From Cellulomonas taurus (GTDB lineage: Bacteria; Actinomycetota; Actinomycetes; Actinomycetales; Cellulomonadaceae), in assembly GCF_012931845.1 (NCBI RefSeq), contig NZ_CP051884.1:1116001-1180000 (forward strand): a DNA stretch of 64,000 nt, given 5' to 3'. The notes under the pieces are model-generated. The model was not told the DNA's origin and searched no databases. It was given only the letters and a program-made list of their open reading frames with translations. A program made the position numbers and the translations under genes. This document shows positions 56,528-64,000 of the stretch, piece after piece. How positions within the stretch are numbered: the first letter of the stretch is position 1; each line of letters starts with the position of its first letter.

Positions 56528-58227
56528 CCGAGGCGCAGCCAGACCGTGGTGTCACCGGCCAGCTCGGCACCCGGGGCCGGGTCGCCCGGCAGGCCGGAGG
56601 CCAGCAGCACCTGCGCGCCGTCGGGCAGCGGCACCGGGGTCGACCCGAGGTTCGCCACCACCAGCACGTCGCCGTTGCGGAAGGCGATCACCTGGTCGGT
56701 GTCGGTGTACTTCTCGGCCCAGGTCATCCCGCCCAGTCCGAGGTTCAGGTCGCGGCGCAGACGGAGGGTGGCGCGGTACAGCTCCAGGGTGGAACCGTCC
56801 TGCCCGGTCTGGACGTCGGCGGCGTAGGCCTTCCACGACTCCGGCTGGGGCAGCCAGGTCGCACCGGTGGGGGAGTAGCCCATCGCCGGGGCGTCCGCCT
56901 CCCAGGGCAGCGGGACCCGGCAGCCGTCGCGGCCGCGCTCGGCGCCGTTCGTCCGGAAGAACGCCGGGTCCTCGCGCAGTTCGTCGTCCAGGGCGGTGTG
57001 CTCTGGCAGGCCGAGCTCCTCGCCCTGGTACAGGTAGGCCGAGCCGGGCAGGCCGAGCAGCAGCAGGGTGGCAGCCCGGCCGCGGCGCAGGCCCAACTCC
57101 TCGTCCGGCTGCGGGTCGCCGTGACCGATGCCGTTCGGCCGGTCGCCGGGGGTCGGCAGGCCGAGCCGCGACGGGTGCCGGACCACGTCGTGGTTGGACA
57201 GCACCCACGTGGTCGGGGCCCCCACCGAGTCGTTCACCCGGTAGGACGCGGTGATGATCTCGCGCAGCGCCGGGGCGTTCCAGCCGGTGGCCAGGAAGGC
57301 GAAGTTGAACGCCTGGTGCATCTCGTCCGGACGGACGTAGCGCGCCAACCGGGACAGCGGGTCCACCCAGGCCTCGGCGACCAGCATCCGGTCGCCGTCG
57401 TAGGCGTCGAGGATCTTCCGCCAGGAGCGGTAGATCTCGTGCACGCCGTCCTGGTCGAACATCGGCCCTTGGTTGCCGCCGCCGCCGCTGGCGTCACCGT
57501 CGGTGCCCTCGATCATGGAGACGTGGCCGTCCCAGTCCGGCAGTCCCTCGGCCTTGACCATGCCGTGGGCCACGTCGATCCGGAAGCCGTCGACGCCCCG
57601 GTCCAGCCAGAACCGCAGCACCGACTCGAACTCGGCGCGCACCTCCGGGTTGGTCCAGTCCAGGTCGGGCTGCTTGGAGTCGAACAGGTGCAGGTACCAC
57701 TGCCCGTCCGGCACCCGGGTCCAGGCCGGGCCGCCGAAGATCGACTGCCAGTTGTTCGGCGGCTCCTCGCCGTGCTCGCCCTTGCCCTCGCGGAACAGGT
57801 AGCGGGCGCGCTCCGGCGACCCCGGCTCGGACCGCAGCGCCTCCTGGAACCACACGTGCTCGTCCGAGCTGTGGTTCGGCACCATGTCCACGACGACCTT
57901 CAGACCCAGCTCGTGCGCCCGGTGCAGCAGCGCGTCGAAGTCGGCCAGGGTGCCGAACAGCGGGTCGACATCCCGGTAGTCCGACACGTCGTACCCGGCG
58001 TCGGCCTGCGGGGAGCGGTAGAACGGCGACAGCCAGACCGCGTCGATGCCGAGGGCCGCCAGGTGGTCCAGGCGCGCGGTGATACCGGGCAGGTCGCCGA
58101 TGCCGTCGCCGTTCGCGTCGGCGAAGGAGCGCGGGTACACCTGGTAGATCACCGCGTCACGCCACCACTCGCCGTGGTCGGGTCCGGGTGCGTGCACGGC
58201 GAGCGTGCGGGAGTCGAGCGTGGTCAC
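56524..58227 (-). CDS. GH13 alpha-glucosidase (oligo-1,6-glucosidase/maltase type)
   Basis: A 567-residue cytoplasmic glycoside hydrolase of family 13. Conserved regions: DAVIYQVYPRSFADANGDGIGDL, VDMVPNHSSDEH, GFRIDVAHGM (nucleophile Asp), LVAEAWVDP (acid/base Glu) and VLSNHDVVRHPSR (third Asp). No signal peptide is seen, which fits cleavage of maltodextrins imported by the divergent malEFG system. GTG at 58227 is chosen because homology begins shortly after; a longer in-frame form would overlap the LacI gene. A Gly-rich insertion (DASGGGGNQG) lies in the barrel. Confidence 0.93.
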   Translation of the reverse strand: MTTLDSRTLAVHAPGPDHGEWWRDAVIYQVYPRSFADANGDGIGDLPGITARLDHLAALGIDAVWLSPFYRSPQADAGYDVSDYRDVDPLFGTLADFDALLHRAHELGLKVVVDMVPNHSSDEHVWFQEALRSEPGSPERARYLFREGKGEHGEEPPNNWQSIFGGPAWTRVPDGQWYLHLFDSKQPDLDWTNPEVRAEFESVLRFWLDRGVDGFRIDVAHGMVKAEGLPDWDGHVSMIEGTDGDASGGGGNQGPMFDQDGVHEIYRSWRKILDAYDGDRMLVAEAWVDPLSRLARYVRPDEMHQAFNFAFLATGWNAPALREIITASYRVNDSVGAPTTWVLSNHDVVRHPSRLGLPTPGDRPNGIGHGDPQPDEELGLRRGRAATLLLLGLPGSAYLYQGEELGLPEHTALDDELREDPAFFRTNGAERGRDGCRVPLPWEADAPAMGYSPTGATWLPQPESWKAYAADVQTGQDGSTLELYRATLRLRRDLNLGLGGMTWAEKYTDTDQVIAFRNGDVLVVANLGSTPVPLPDGAQVLLASGLPGDPAPGAELAGDTTVWLRLG

Positions 58228-58255
58228 AGGGGGAGTGCCTTCCGGGTCTTCGTGA

Positions 58256-59284
58256 CTATGGAGCGGAGCTGGTCGACCCACGGACGATCAGCTCGGGGTG
58301 GAACAACAGTTCGTTGCGGGAGGTCGGGGTGCCGGACATCTCGCTCATCAGGGCGGCGACGGCCGCGCGGCCCATCGCCTGCACCGGCTGTCGCACGGTG
58401 GTCAGCGGGGGGTCGGTGAAACCGATCAGCACCGAGTCGTCGAAGCCGACCACCGACAGGTCCTCCGGCACCCGCAGCCCGCGCTGCCGGGCGGTGCGGA
58501 TCACGCCGAGCGCCATCAGGTCGGAGCCGCAGATGATCGCAGTGTGCCCGCTGTCCAGCAGCTCGTGTGCGGCGGTGGCACCGCCCTCGACGGTGAACAG
58601 GGTCGACACCACGTGCTCGGCGTCGTCGGCCACGTCCAGCCGCTCACGCAGTGCCTCGGCGAAGGCGCGCCGCTTGCGCTGGGCCGGGACGAACCGCTCC
58701 GGACCGATCGCCAGACCGATCCGGCGGTGCCCGAGGGACAGCAGGTGCCGCATCGCCTGGTCGATCGCCACCGTGTCGTCGGCGGCCACGGTGGGTGCGT
58801 CGATGCCGGGGGCGGAACCGTTCACCAGCACGATCGGCAGCCCGCGGCCGCGCAGCGCCTGATAGCGGTCGACTGGCTGCTGGGTGTCGGCGTGCAGGCC
58901 GGACAGGAAGATGATCCCGGCCACGTCGTGGTCGAGCAGGATCTCCACGTACTGGTCCTCGGTGGTGCCGCCCGGCTGCTGGGCGCACAGCAACGGCGTG
59001 AAACCGCGCTGGGTCAGCACCGACTCGATCACCTGCGCGAAGGCGGGGAACACCGGGTTGGACAGTTCGGGCACCACGAGTCCGACCAGGCCGGTGGAGC
59101 GGGGCCGCAGCTTGTCGGGTCGCTCGTAGCCGAGCAGGTCCATCGCGGTGATCACCGCCTGCCGGGCCTGCGAGGAGACTCCCGGCTTGCCGTTGAGCAC
59201 CCGGGAGACGGTGGCGGTGGACACCCCGGCTTGGTCGGCGAGGTCGGTCAGGCGAGTACGCACGCCTGGCAGCGTAGAAGCCAC
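58256..59284 (-). CDS. LacI-family transcriptional regulator (MalR-like)
   Basis: A 342-residue repressor. The N-terminal HTH reads RLTDLADQAGVSTATVSRVLNGKPGVS, followed by a periplasmic-binding-protein-like sugar domain (VGLVVPELSNPVFPAFAQVIE to VVGFDDS and TVRQP). It is the first gene of the minus-strand sugar operon and faces malE; the TTGCAAGGCCTTGCAA palindrome between them is its likely operator. GTG at 59284 has a GGAGG sequence close upstream. A GTG at 59263, 7 nt after TACGCT, is a possible leaderless start. Confidence 0.9.
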   Translation of the reverse strand: MASTLPGVRTRLTDLADQAGVSTATVSRVLNGKPGVSSQARQAVITAMDLLGYERPDKLRPRSTGLVGLVVPELSNPVFPAFAQVIESVLTQRGFTPLLCAQQPGGTTEDQYVEILLDHDVAGIIFLSGLHADTQQPVDRYQALRGRGLPIVLVNGSAPGIDAPTVAADDTVAIDQAMRHLLSLGHRRIGLAIGPERFVPAQRKRRAFAEALRERLDVADDAEHVVSTLFTVEGGATAAHELLDSGHTAIICGSDLMALGVIRTARQRGLRVPEDLSVVGFDDSVLIGFTDPPLTTVRQPVQAMGRAAVAALMSEMSGTPTSRNELLFHPELIVRGSTSSAP

Positions 59285-59331
59285 CGGACCTCCTCGTCAT
59301 CGTTGTCGATCGGTCGGTTTCCGCGCCGCCC

Positions 59332-59347
59332 TTGCAAGGCCTTGCAA
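59332..59347. promoter_or_regulatory. LacI/MalR-type operator palindrome
   Basis: TTGCAAGGCCTTGCAA is a perfect 16-bp palindrome typical of LacI-family operators, with central CpG-free GGCC. It lies 48 nt upstream of the LacI-type gene and about 125 nt upstream of malE. A second TTGCAA occurs at 59375-59380. Confidence 0.75.
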
Positions 59348-59360
59348 CCGATGCCTGAAA

Positions 59361-59404
59361 GTTACCGTAACGGCTTGCAACGGCTGTGGCAACGACGTTA
59401 CGGT
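59361..59404 (+). promoter_or_regulatory. malE promoter region with nested inverted repeats
   Basis: TTGCAA (59375-59380) and TACGGT (59399-59404), 18 bp apart, are a plausible -35/-10 pair. ACCGTAACG (59364-59372) and CGTTACGGT (59396-59404) form a perfect 9-nt inverted repeat around the spacer, and GTTACCGTAAC (59361-59371) is a small palindrome by itself. This suggests a second regulator besides the LacI protein. Confidence 0.5.
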
Positions 59405-59471
59405 CCGGTACACCGAGCCAGCGCGGGTGGGATTCCAGCGCTGGACCCCCTCAACATTCGGGAGACTCACG

Positions 59472-60698
59472 ATGCGACGGAGCATCTCCGCCGTGGCCGT
59501 CATGGCCGGCCTGGCGCTCACCCTCACTGCGTGCTCCTCCGGCGACGACACGTCGTCGGACGACTCCTCGACCGCCGCCGCGGGCGACGGCTCCAGCCTC
59601 ACCATCTGGGTCGACGAGACCCGGCAGGACGCGGTCGAGGCCGCCGCAGCCGACTTCACCGCCGAGACCGGCACCAAGGTCGAGACGGTGCTGAAGAACT
59701 ACGACGACATCCGCACCGACTTCATCGCCCAGGTGCCGACCGGCAAGGGCCCGGACATCACCGTCGGCGCCCACGACTGGCTCGGTGAGCTGACCAAGAA
59801 CGGCGTCGTCGCCCCGATCGAGCTCGGCGACCTGGCCGACCAGTTCGAGCCGGTGTCGGTGGAGGCCTTCACCCAGGACGGTCAGGTCTACGGCCTGCCC
59901 TACGCGGTGGAGAACATCGGCCTGATCCGCAACACCGCCCTGGCCGCCGACGCGCCGACCACCTGGGACGACATGATCGCCGCCGGTCAGGCAGCGGGCA
60001 CCCAGTACCCGGTGCTGATCCAGACCAGCGAGGACGGCGACCCGTACACCTACTACCCGCTGCAGACCTCCTTCGGCGCCCCGGTGTTCGAGCAGAACGA
60101 GGACGGCTCGTACAACTCCACCCTGGCGATGGGTGGCGCGAACGGTGAGGCCTTCGCCGGCTGGCTGGCCCAGCAGGGTGCCGCCGGCACGCTGGACACC
60201 GCGATCACCTACGACATCGCGCTCGAGGCGTTCAAGAACGGCCAGTCGCCGTTCATCGTCGGTGGCCCGTGGATGCTGGACTCCTTCGAGGGCATGGACC
60301 TCGCTGTCTCCGCGATCCCGTCCGCCGGTGGCCAGGAGGCGCAGCCCTTCGCCGGTGTGCAGGGCTTCTACGTCTCCGCGCAGAGCGAGAACGCGCTGCT
60401 CGCCAACGACTTCCTGCTGAACTACATGTCGACCGAGGACGCGCAGCTCGCGCTGTACGAGGCCGGCCACCGCGTCCCGGCGCTGACCGCCGCGGCCGAC
60501 ACCGCCTCCGAGGACCCGGTCACCGCCGGCTTCCGTGAGGTCGGGGCCACCGCCGTGCCGATGCCCTCCATCCCGGAGATGGCGTCCGTGTGGACCTACT
60601 GGGGCGTGACCGAGGCCGCGGCGATCAGCGGGTCGCAGGACCCGACCGCCGTCTGGCAGAAGATGATCTCGGACATCCAGGGCGCCATCGGCGGCTGA
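59472..60698 (+). CDS. malE: Maltose/maltodextrin ABC transporter substrate-binding lipoprotein
   Basis: A 408-residue extracellular solute-binding protein. The lipoprotein signal ends LTLTACSS, with a Ser/Asp linker. The mature part shows LTIWVDETRQDAVEAAAADF, PDITVGAHDWLGELTKNG and QSPFIVGGPWMLDSFEG, typical of MalE-like family 1 binding proteins. ATG at 59472 follows GGGAG. It is first in malE-malF-malG, and a hairpin after it probably raises its mRNA level relative to the permeases. No ATPase gene is present; the shared MsiK-type ATPase of actinobacteria would serve. Confidence 0.93.
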   Translation: MRRSISAVAVMAGLALTLTACSSGDDTSSDDSSTAAAGDGSSLTIWVDETRQDAVEAAAADFTAETGTKVETVLKNYDDIRTDFIAQVPTGKGPDITVGAHDWLGELTKNGVVAPIELGDLADQFEPVSVEAFTQDGQVYGLPYAVENIGLIRNTALAADAPTTWDDMIAAGQAAGTQYPVLIQTSEDGDPYTYYPLQTSFGAPVFEQNEDGSYNSTLAMGGANGEAFAGWLAQQGAAGTLDTAITYDIALEAFKNGQSPFIVGGPWMLDSFEGMDLAVSAIPSAGGQEAQPFAGVQGFYVSAQSENALLANDFLLNYMSTEDAQLALYEAGHRVPALTAAADTASEDPVTAGFREVGATAVPMPSIPEMASVWTYWGVTEAAAISGSQDPTAVWQKMISDIQGAIGG

Positions 60699-60712
60699 CC
60701 TGCCTGACACGT

Positions 60713-60742
60713 GACCGGTGCGGGGGCGACCCCGCACCGGTC
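60713..60742 (+). terminator. Intercistronic hairpin malE-malF
   Basis: GACCGGTGCGGGG and CCCCGCACCGGTC form a perfect 13-bp stem with a GCGA (GNRA) tetraloop, 15 nt after the malE stop. It is likely a partial terminator or an mRNA-stabilising structure. Confidence 0.7.
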
Positions 60743-60783
60743 GCGCACGCTCCCCCTGCTCGTGAACCGCCCCGGAGGCACCG

Positions 60784-62379
60784 ATGCCCACCCCTGAGTC
60801 CACCGCGGTCGCGCCCCAGCGCCGCGGCCGCGATCTCTCCCACGCCCGCGACTTCCGCCCCGGCTTCATCGTGAAGCTCGTGCTGGTCGCCCTGATCGAC
60901 GCCTTCGGGGTGTACGGCATCCTGGCCGCCTGGAACCAGGAGGCGTGGGGCATCCTCACCTCGATGGTGATCCTGCTGGCGATCACCAACTGGGTGTACT
61001 TCGCCAAGAAGACCCTGCCGCTGAAGTACGTCCTGCCCGGCCTGGTGTTCCTGCTGGTCTACCAGGTGTACGTGATGGCCTACACCGGCTACGTCGCGTT
61101 CACCAACTACGGTGACGGCCACAACTCCACCAAGTCGCAGGCCGTCGAGGCGCTGCTGGTGCAGAACGAGCGCCGGGTGGAGGGCACCGAGACCTACCAG
61201 CTCACCGTGGTCGGCGACGGCGACGCCCTGGGCTTCGCGGTGCAGGACGGCGACGGCGATGTCCGGGTGGGCACCGCCGACGACCCGCTGCACGAGGTCG
61301 ACGCGACCGTCGATTCCGGTCAGATCACCGCGGTGCCCGGCTACGACGTGCTGGACCGGACCACGGTCCTGGAGCGCCAGGACGAGGTGACCAGCCTGCG
61401 GGTGCCGGTCTCCGACGACCCGAACGACGGCTCGATCCGCACCCAGGACGCCCGCACCGGTTACGTCGCCGAGTCGACGCTGGTCTACGACGCCGACGCG
61501 GACACCATGACCGACACCACCACGGGCACCGTCTACACCCCGAACGACCGCGGTCAGTTCGAGGCGCAGGACGGCAGCACGCTGGCGGTCGGTTGGCGGG
61601 TGTTCGTCGGCGCGGAGAACTTCACCACCGCCTTCACCGACAGCCGGTACGCGGCGCCGTTCTGGAAGATCCTGGTCTGGACCTTCGCCTTCGCGTTCGG
61701 GTCGGTGGCGACCACCTTCCTGCTCGGCCTGTTCCTGGCCGTGGTGTTCAACGACGTGCGCCTGCGCGGCCGGAAGATCTACCGCACGCTGCTGATCCTC
61801 CCGTACGCCATCCCGGGCTTCCTCGGCGCGCTGCTGTGGGCCGGCCTGCTGAACCGCAAGTTCGGCTTCATCAACGAGGTGATCCTCGGCGGCGCGAACA
61901 TCGGCTGGCTGACCGACCCGGTGCTGGCGAAACTCGCGGTGCTGGGCGTGAACCTCTGGCTCGGCTTCCCGTACATGTTCCTGATCTGCACCGGTGCGTT
62001 GCAGTCGCTGCCGGGCGACGTGATGGAAGCGGCCAAGATCGACGGCGCCAGCCCGTGGCGGGCCTTCCGCTCGGTGACCATGCCGCTGCTGCTGGTCTCC
62101 ACCACCCCGCTGCTGATCAGCAGCTTCGCGTTCAACTTCAACAACTTCACGTTGATCTACATGCTGACCGGCGGTGGGCCACGGTTCTCCGACGCCTCGG
62201 TGCCGCTGGGCCACACCGACATCCTGATCTCGATGGTCTACAACATCGCCGGGGTGGACGGGAACGCGTCCAAGAACTACGGCCTGGCCAGCGCGCTGTC
62301 GATCATGATCTTCGTGATCGTCGGCGGGATCTCGGCCCTGGCCTTCCGCAAGACCCGTCAGCTGGAGGAGATCAACTGA
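60784..62379 (+). CDS. malF: Maltose ABC transporter permease MalF
   Basis: A 531-residue permease. Membrane helices near 30-110 are followed by an extracytoplasmic P2-like domain (about 115-280) as in MalF, then the ABC permease core. The EAA loop that contacts the ATPase is VMEAAKIDGASPWRAFRSV. The C-terminus is typical. ATG at 60784 follows CCGGAGG. The stop overlaps the malG start (TGATG). Confidence 0.94.
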   Translation: MPTPESTAVAPQRRGRDLSHARDFRPGFIVKLVLVALIDAFGVYGILAAWNQEAWGILTSMVILLAITNWVYFAKKTLPLKYVLPGLVFLLVYQVYVMAYTGYVAFTNYGDGHNSTKSQAVEALLVQNERRVEGTETYQLTVVGDGDALGFAVQDGDGDVRVGTADDPLHEVDATVDSGQITAVPGYDVLDRTTVLERQDEVTSLRVPVSDDPNDGSIRTQDARTGYVAESTLVYDADADTMTDTTTGTVYTPNDRGQFEAQDGSTLAVGWRVFVGAENFTTAFTDSRYAAPFWKILVWTFAFAFGSVATTFLLGLFLAVVFNDVRLRGRKIYRTLLILPYAIPGFLGALLWAGLLNRKFGFINEVILGGANIGWLTDPVLAKLAVLGVNLWLGFPYMFLICTGALQSLPGDVMEAAKIDGASPWRAFRSVTMPLLLVSTTPLLISSFAFNFNNFTLIYMLTGGGPRFSDASVPLGHTDILISMVYNIAGVDGNASKNYGLASALSIMIFVIVGGISALAFRKTRQLEEIN

Positions 62380-63260
62380 TGTCCGCGACGACTCCCGAGC
62401 ACCCCAAGCTGTCATTCGGTCGCTGGACCCGGGAACTGGGCTGGCGGCACCTGATCGGCGTGATCTTCGTGGTCTACGCCGCGTTCCCGCTGGTCTACCT
62501 GGTGTCGGCGGCGCTGTCCTCCGGCGGCACGCTCACCGGCTCCAACAGCCTGTTCAGCGACGTCACCGGCTCGAACTTCAGCACCCTGTTCGACAGCACC
62601 AAGTTCTGGACCTGGCTGGGCAACTCGCTGGTCATCTCGGTGACCAGCTCGGTCGGCGCGATGCTGCTCGGCGCGGCCGCCGCCTATGCGTTCAGCCGGT
62701 TCCGGTTCCGCGGTCGTCGGTCGGGGCTGACCGGGCTGCTGATCGTGCAGATGTTCCCCCAGATGCTGGCCTTCGTGGCGATCTTCCTGCTGCTGCTCGG
62801 CCTGGGAGACGTCTTCCCGGCGCTGGGGCTGAACGGCAAGCTCGGCCTGATCGCCGTCTACCTCGGTGGCGCGCTGGGCTCGAACACCTTCCTGATGTAC
62901 GGCTTCTTCAACACCATCCCGCGTGAGCTGGACGAGGCGGCCAAGATCGACGGCGCCACCCACGCGCAGATCTACTGGACGATCATCCTGCGGCTGGTCG
63001 CGCCGATCCTCGCCGTGGTCACGCTGCTGGCCTTCATCAGCACCTTCGGCGAGTTCATCGTCGCCCGGATCGTGCTGCCGGCCGAGTCGTCCTGGACGGT
63101 GGCCGTGGGGCTGTACTCGTTGGTCTCCGACCAGCTGGCCGCCAACTGGGGGGTGTTCGCCGCCGGTGCGGTGATCGCCGCGTTCCCGGTGCTCGCCCTG
63201 TTCCTGTTCCTGCAGAAGTACATCGTCGGTGGCCTGACCGCCGGCTCCGTGAAGGGCTGA
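62379..63260 (+). CDS. malG: Maltose ABC transporter permease MalG
   Basis: A 293-residue permease with about six helices and the EAA loop ELDEAAKIDGATHAQIYW. The N-terminus has FGRWTRELGWRHLIGVIFVVYAAFPLVYLVSA in two blocks, and the C-terminus ends IVGGLTAGSVKG, a MalG-like end. It is coupled to malF. A GH13 gene follows after 6 nt in the same operon. Confidence 0.94.
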   Translation: MSATTPEHPKLSFGRWTRELGWRHLIGVIFVVYAAFPLVYLVSAALSSGGTLTGSNSLFSDVTGSNFSTLFDSTKFWTWLGNSLVISVTSSVGAMLLGAAAAYAFSRFRFRGRRSGLTGLLIVQMFPQMLAFVAIFLLLLGLGDVFPALGLNGKLGLIAVYLGGALGSNTFLMYGFFNTIPRELDEAAKIDGATHAQIYWTIILRLVAPILAVVTLLAFISTFGEFIVARIVLPAESSWTVAVGLYSLVSDQLAANWGVFAAGAVIAAFPVLALFLFLQKYIVGGLTAGSVKG

Positions 63261-63266
63261 CCCGCC

Positions 63267-64000
63267 GTGCACCTGTTCCTCCCGCCGCACCACGACGGGT
63301 CGGCGCTCTACGTCCCGACCCGGACCCCGCGGCTGGGGGAGCAGGTGCCGGTGCGGCTGCGGGTCCCCGGCCCGGCACCCGAGGCGGTCTGGCTCCGGGT
63401 GGTCGAGGACGGTGAGCCCCGGGTCTACCCGGCCACGCTCACCGACACCATCGACGACGAGCACTGGTTCACCGCCCACGTCCCGATGACCAACCCGGTG
63501 ACCAGCTACCGGTTCCTCCTGGTCGGCGAGCAGTACGACGGCGGGCAGGCATGGCTGAACGGCGAGGGACTGATCGCCCGGGACGTGCCCGACGCCAGCG
63601 ACTTCCGGCTCACCACCACGGAGCCGGGCCCCGCCTGGGCGCGCGACGCGGTGGTCTACCAGGTGTTCCCCGACCGCTTCGCCCGCTCCGCCGCCGCCGA
63701 CCAGCGCGCGACGCCGGACTGGGCGCTGCCCGCGCAGTGGGGCGACGAGCCGATCGGCGGCGGGCCGGGCACCGGCACCCAGTTCTACGGCGGCGACCTG
63801 ACCGGCATCGAGGAACACCTCGACCACCTGGAACGCCTCGGCGTCACCACGCTCTACCTCACGCCGTCGTTCCCGGGCCGGTCCAACCACCGCTACGACG
63901 CCGCCACCTTCGACGCGATCGACCCGCTGCTCGGCGGGGACGACGCGCTCGCCTCGCTGGCGGACGCCGTGCACCGACGCGGGCTGCGGATCGTCGGTGA
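63267..64000 (+). CDS. GH13 amylase/alpha-glucosidase with N-terminal beta domain (3' end outside window)
   Basis: The first 244 codons are present and the frame is open at the window edge. Residues 1-115 form a beta-sandwich (LFLPPHHDGSALYVP to FLLVGEQYDGG) resembling CBM34-like N-domains of neopullulanase and cyclomaltodextrinase. The barrel then begins: DAVVYQVFPDRFARS, GGDLTGIEEHLDHLERLGVTTLYLTP and NHRYDAATFDAIDPLLGG. No signal peptide is seen, so it should act on imported maltodextrins. Active-site residues lie beyond the window. GTG at 63267 is the start, 6 nt after malG. Confidence 0.85.
   Translation, partial: MHLFLPPHHDGSALYVPTRTPRLGEQVPVRLRVPGPAPEAVWLRVVEDGEPRVYPATLTDTIDDEHWFTAHVPMTNPVTSYRFLLVGEQYDGGQAWLNGEGLIARDVPDASDFRLTTTEPGPAWARDAVVYQVFPDRFARSAAADQRATPDWALPAQWGDEPIGGGPGTGTQFYGGDLTGIEEHLDHLERLGVTTLYLTPSFPGRSNHRYDAATFDAIDPLLGGDDALASLADAVHRRGLRIVG

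Overview
This is a very GC-rich (about 73% G+C in sampled rows) actinobacterial chromosome segment. The conserved order comEA-comEC-holA-rpsT-lepA-hemW-hrcA-dnaJ-rsmE-phoH-ybeY-corC-era-leuA-recO-uppS-glyS-dus is typical of Actinobacteria. A malEFG/LacI/GH13 locus and a kinase/FN3/MoxR/DUF58/transglutaminase cluster suggest a Micrococcales member, possibly Cellulomonadaceae or Promicromonosporaceae. The family assignment is inference. No rRNA, tRNA, IS element, prophage or CRISPR array was found.

Layout. 1-3.3 kb: end of comEA, a short comEC without a nuclease domain, and holA. 3.4-7.5 kb: an accessory block between holA and rpsT, with a degenerate EAL protein and two paralogous XRE-TPR regulators. 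Between the two regulators lies a 43-codon gene for a small secreted peptide, probably the most novel locus here. 7.6-25 kb: housekeeping genes (rpsT, lepA, a PEP-mutase-family enzyme, hemW, two small membrane proteins, a repeat-filled intergenic region, DUF3097, an MFS exporter, CIRCE-controlled hrcA-dnaJ, rsmE, phoH-ybeY-corC-era, a membrane hydrolase).

25-41.2 kb: eight translationally coupled or closely spaced genes (PP2C phosphatase, FHA protein, Ser/Thr kinase, a 1943-aa Ig-like/FN3 protein, MoxR ATPase, DUF58, transglutaminase-like membrane protein, RDD-FHA protein). They match the PFNA-type cluster described in bifidobacteria. The FN3 end of the giant gene has clearly foreign base composition, and the transglutaminase-like protein lacks its catalytic cysteine.

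41.2-55.5 kb: leuA with a Leu-containing leader peptide and a hairpin covering its ribosome-binding site, a TPR-GGDEF protein, recO-uppS, a VOC protein, a VTT/DedA-like protein, znuACB behind a perfect palindromic Zur-like operator (no zur gene in its usual place), glyS, two convergent YibE/F paralogues and a dus gene. 55.6-64 kb: a sugar locus with LacI regulator, alpha-glucosidase and PfkB kinase on the minus strand. Divergent from these run malE-malF-malG and the start of another GH13 enzyme, behind a regulatory region rich in palindromes.

Many genes have a TAnnnT-like hexamer 6-7 nt upstream of the start codon, suggesting widespread leaderless transcription.
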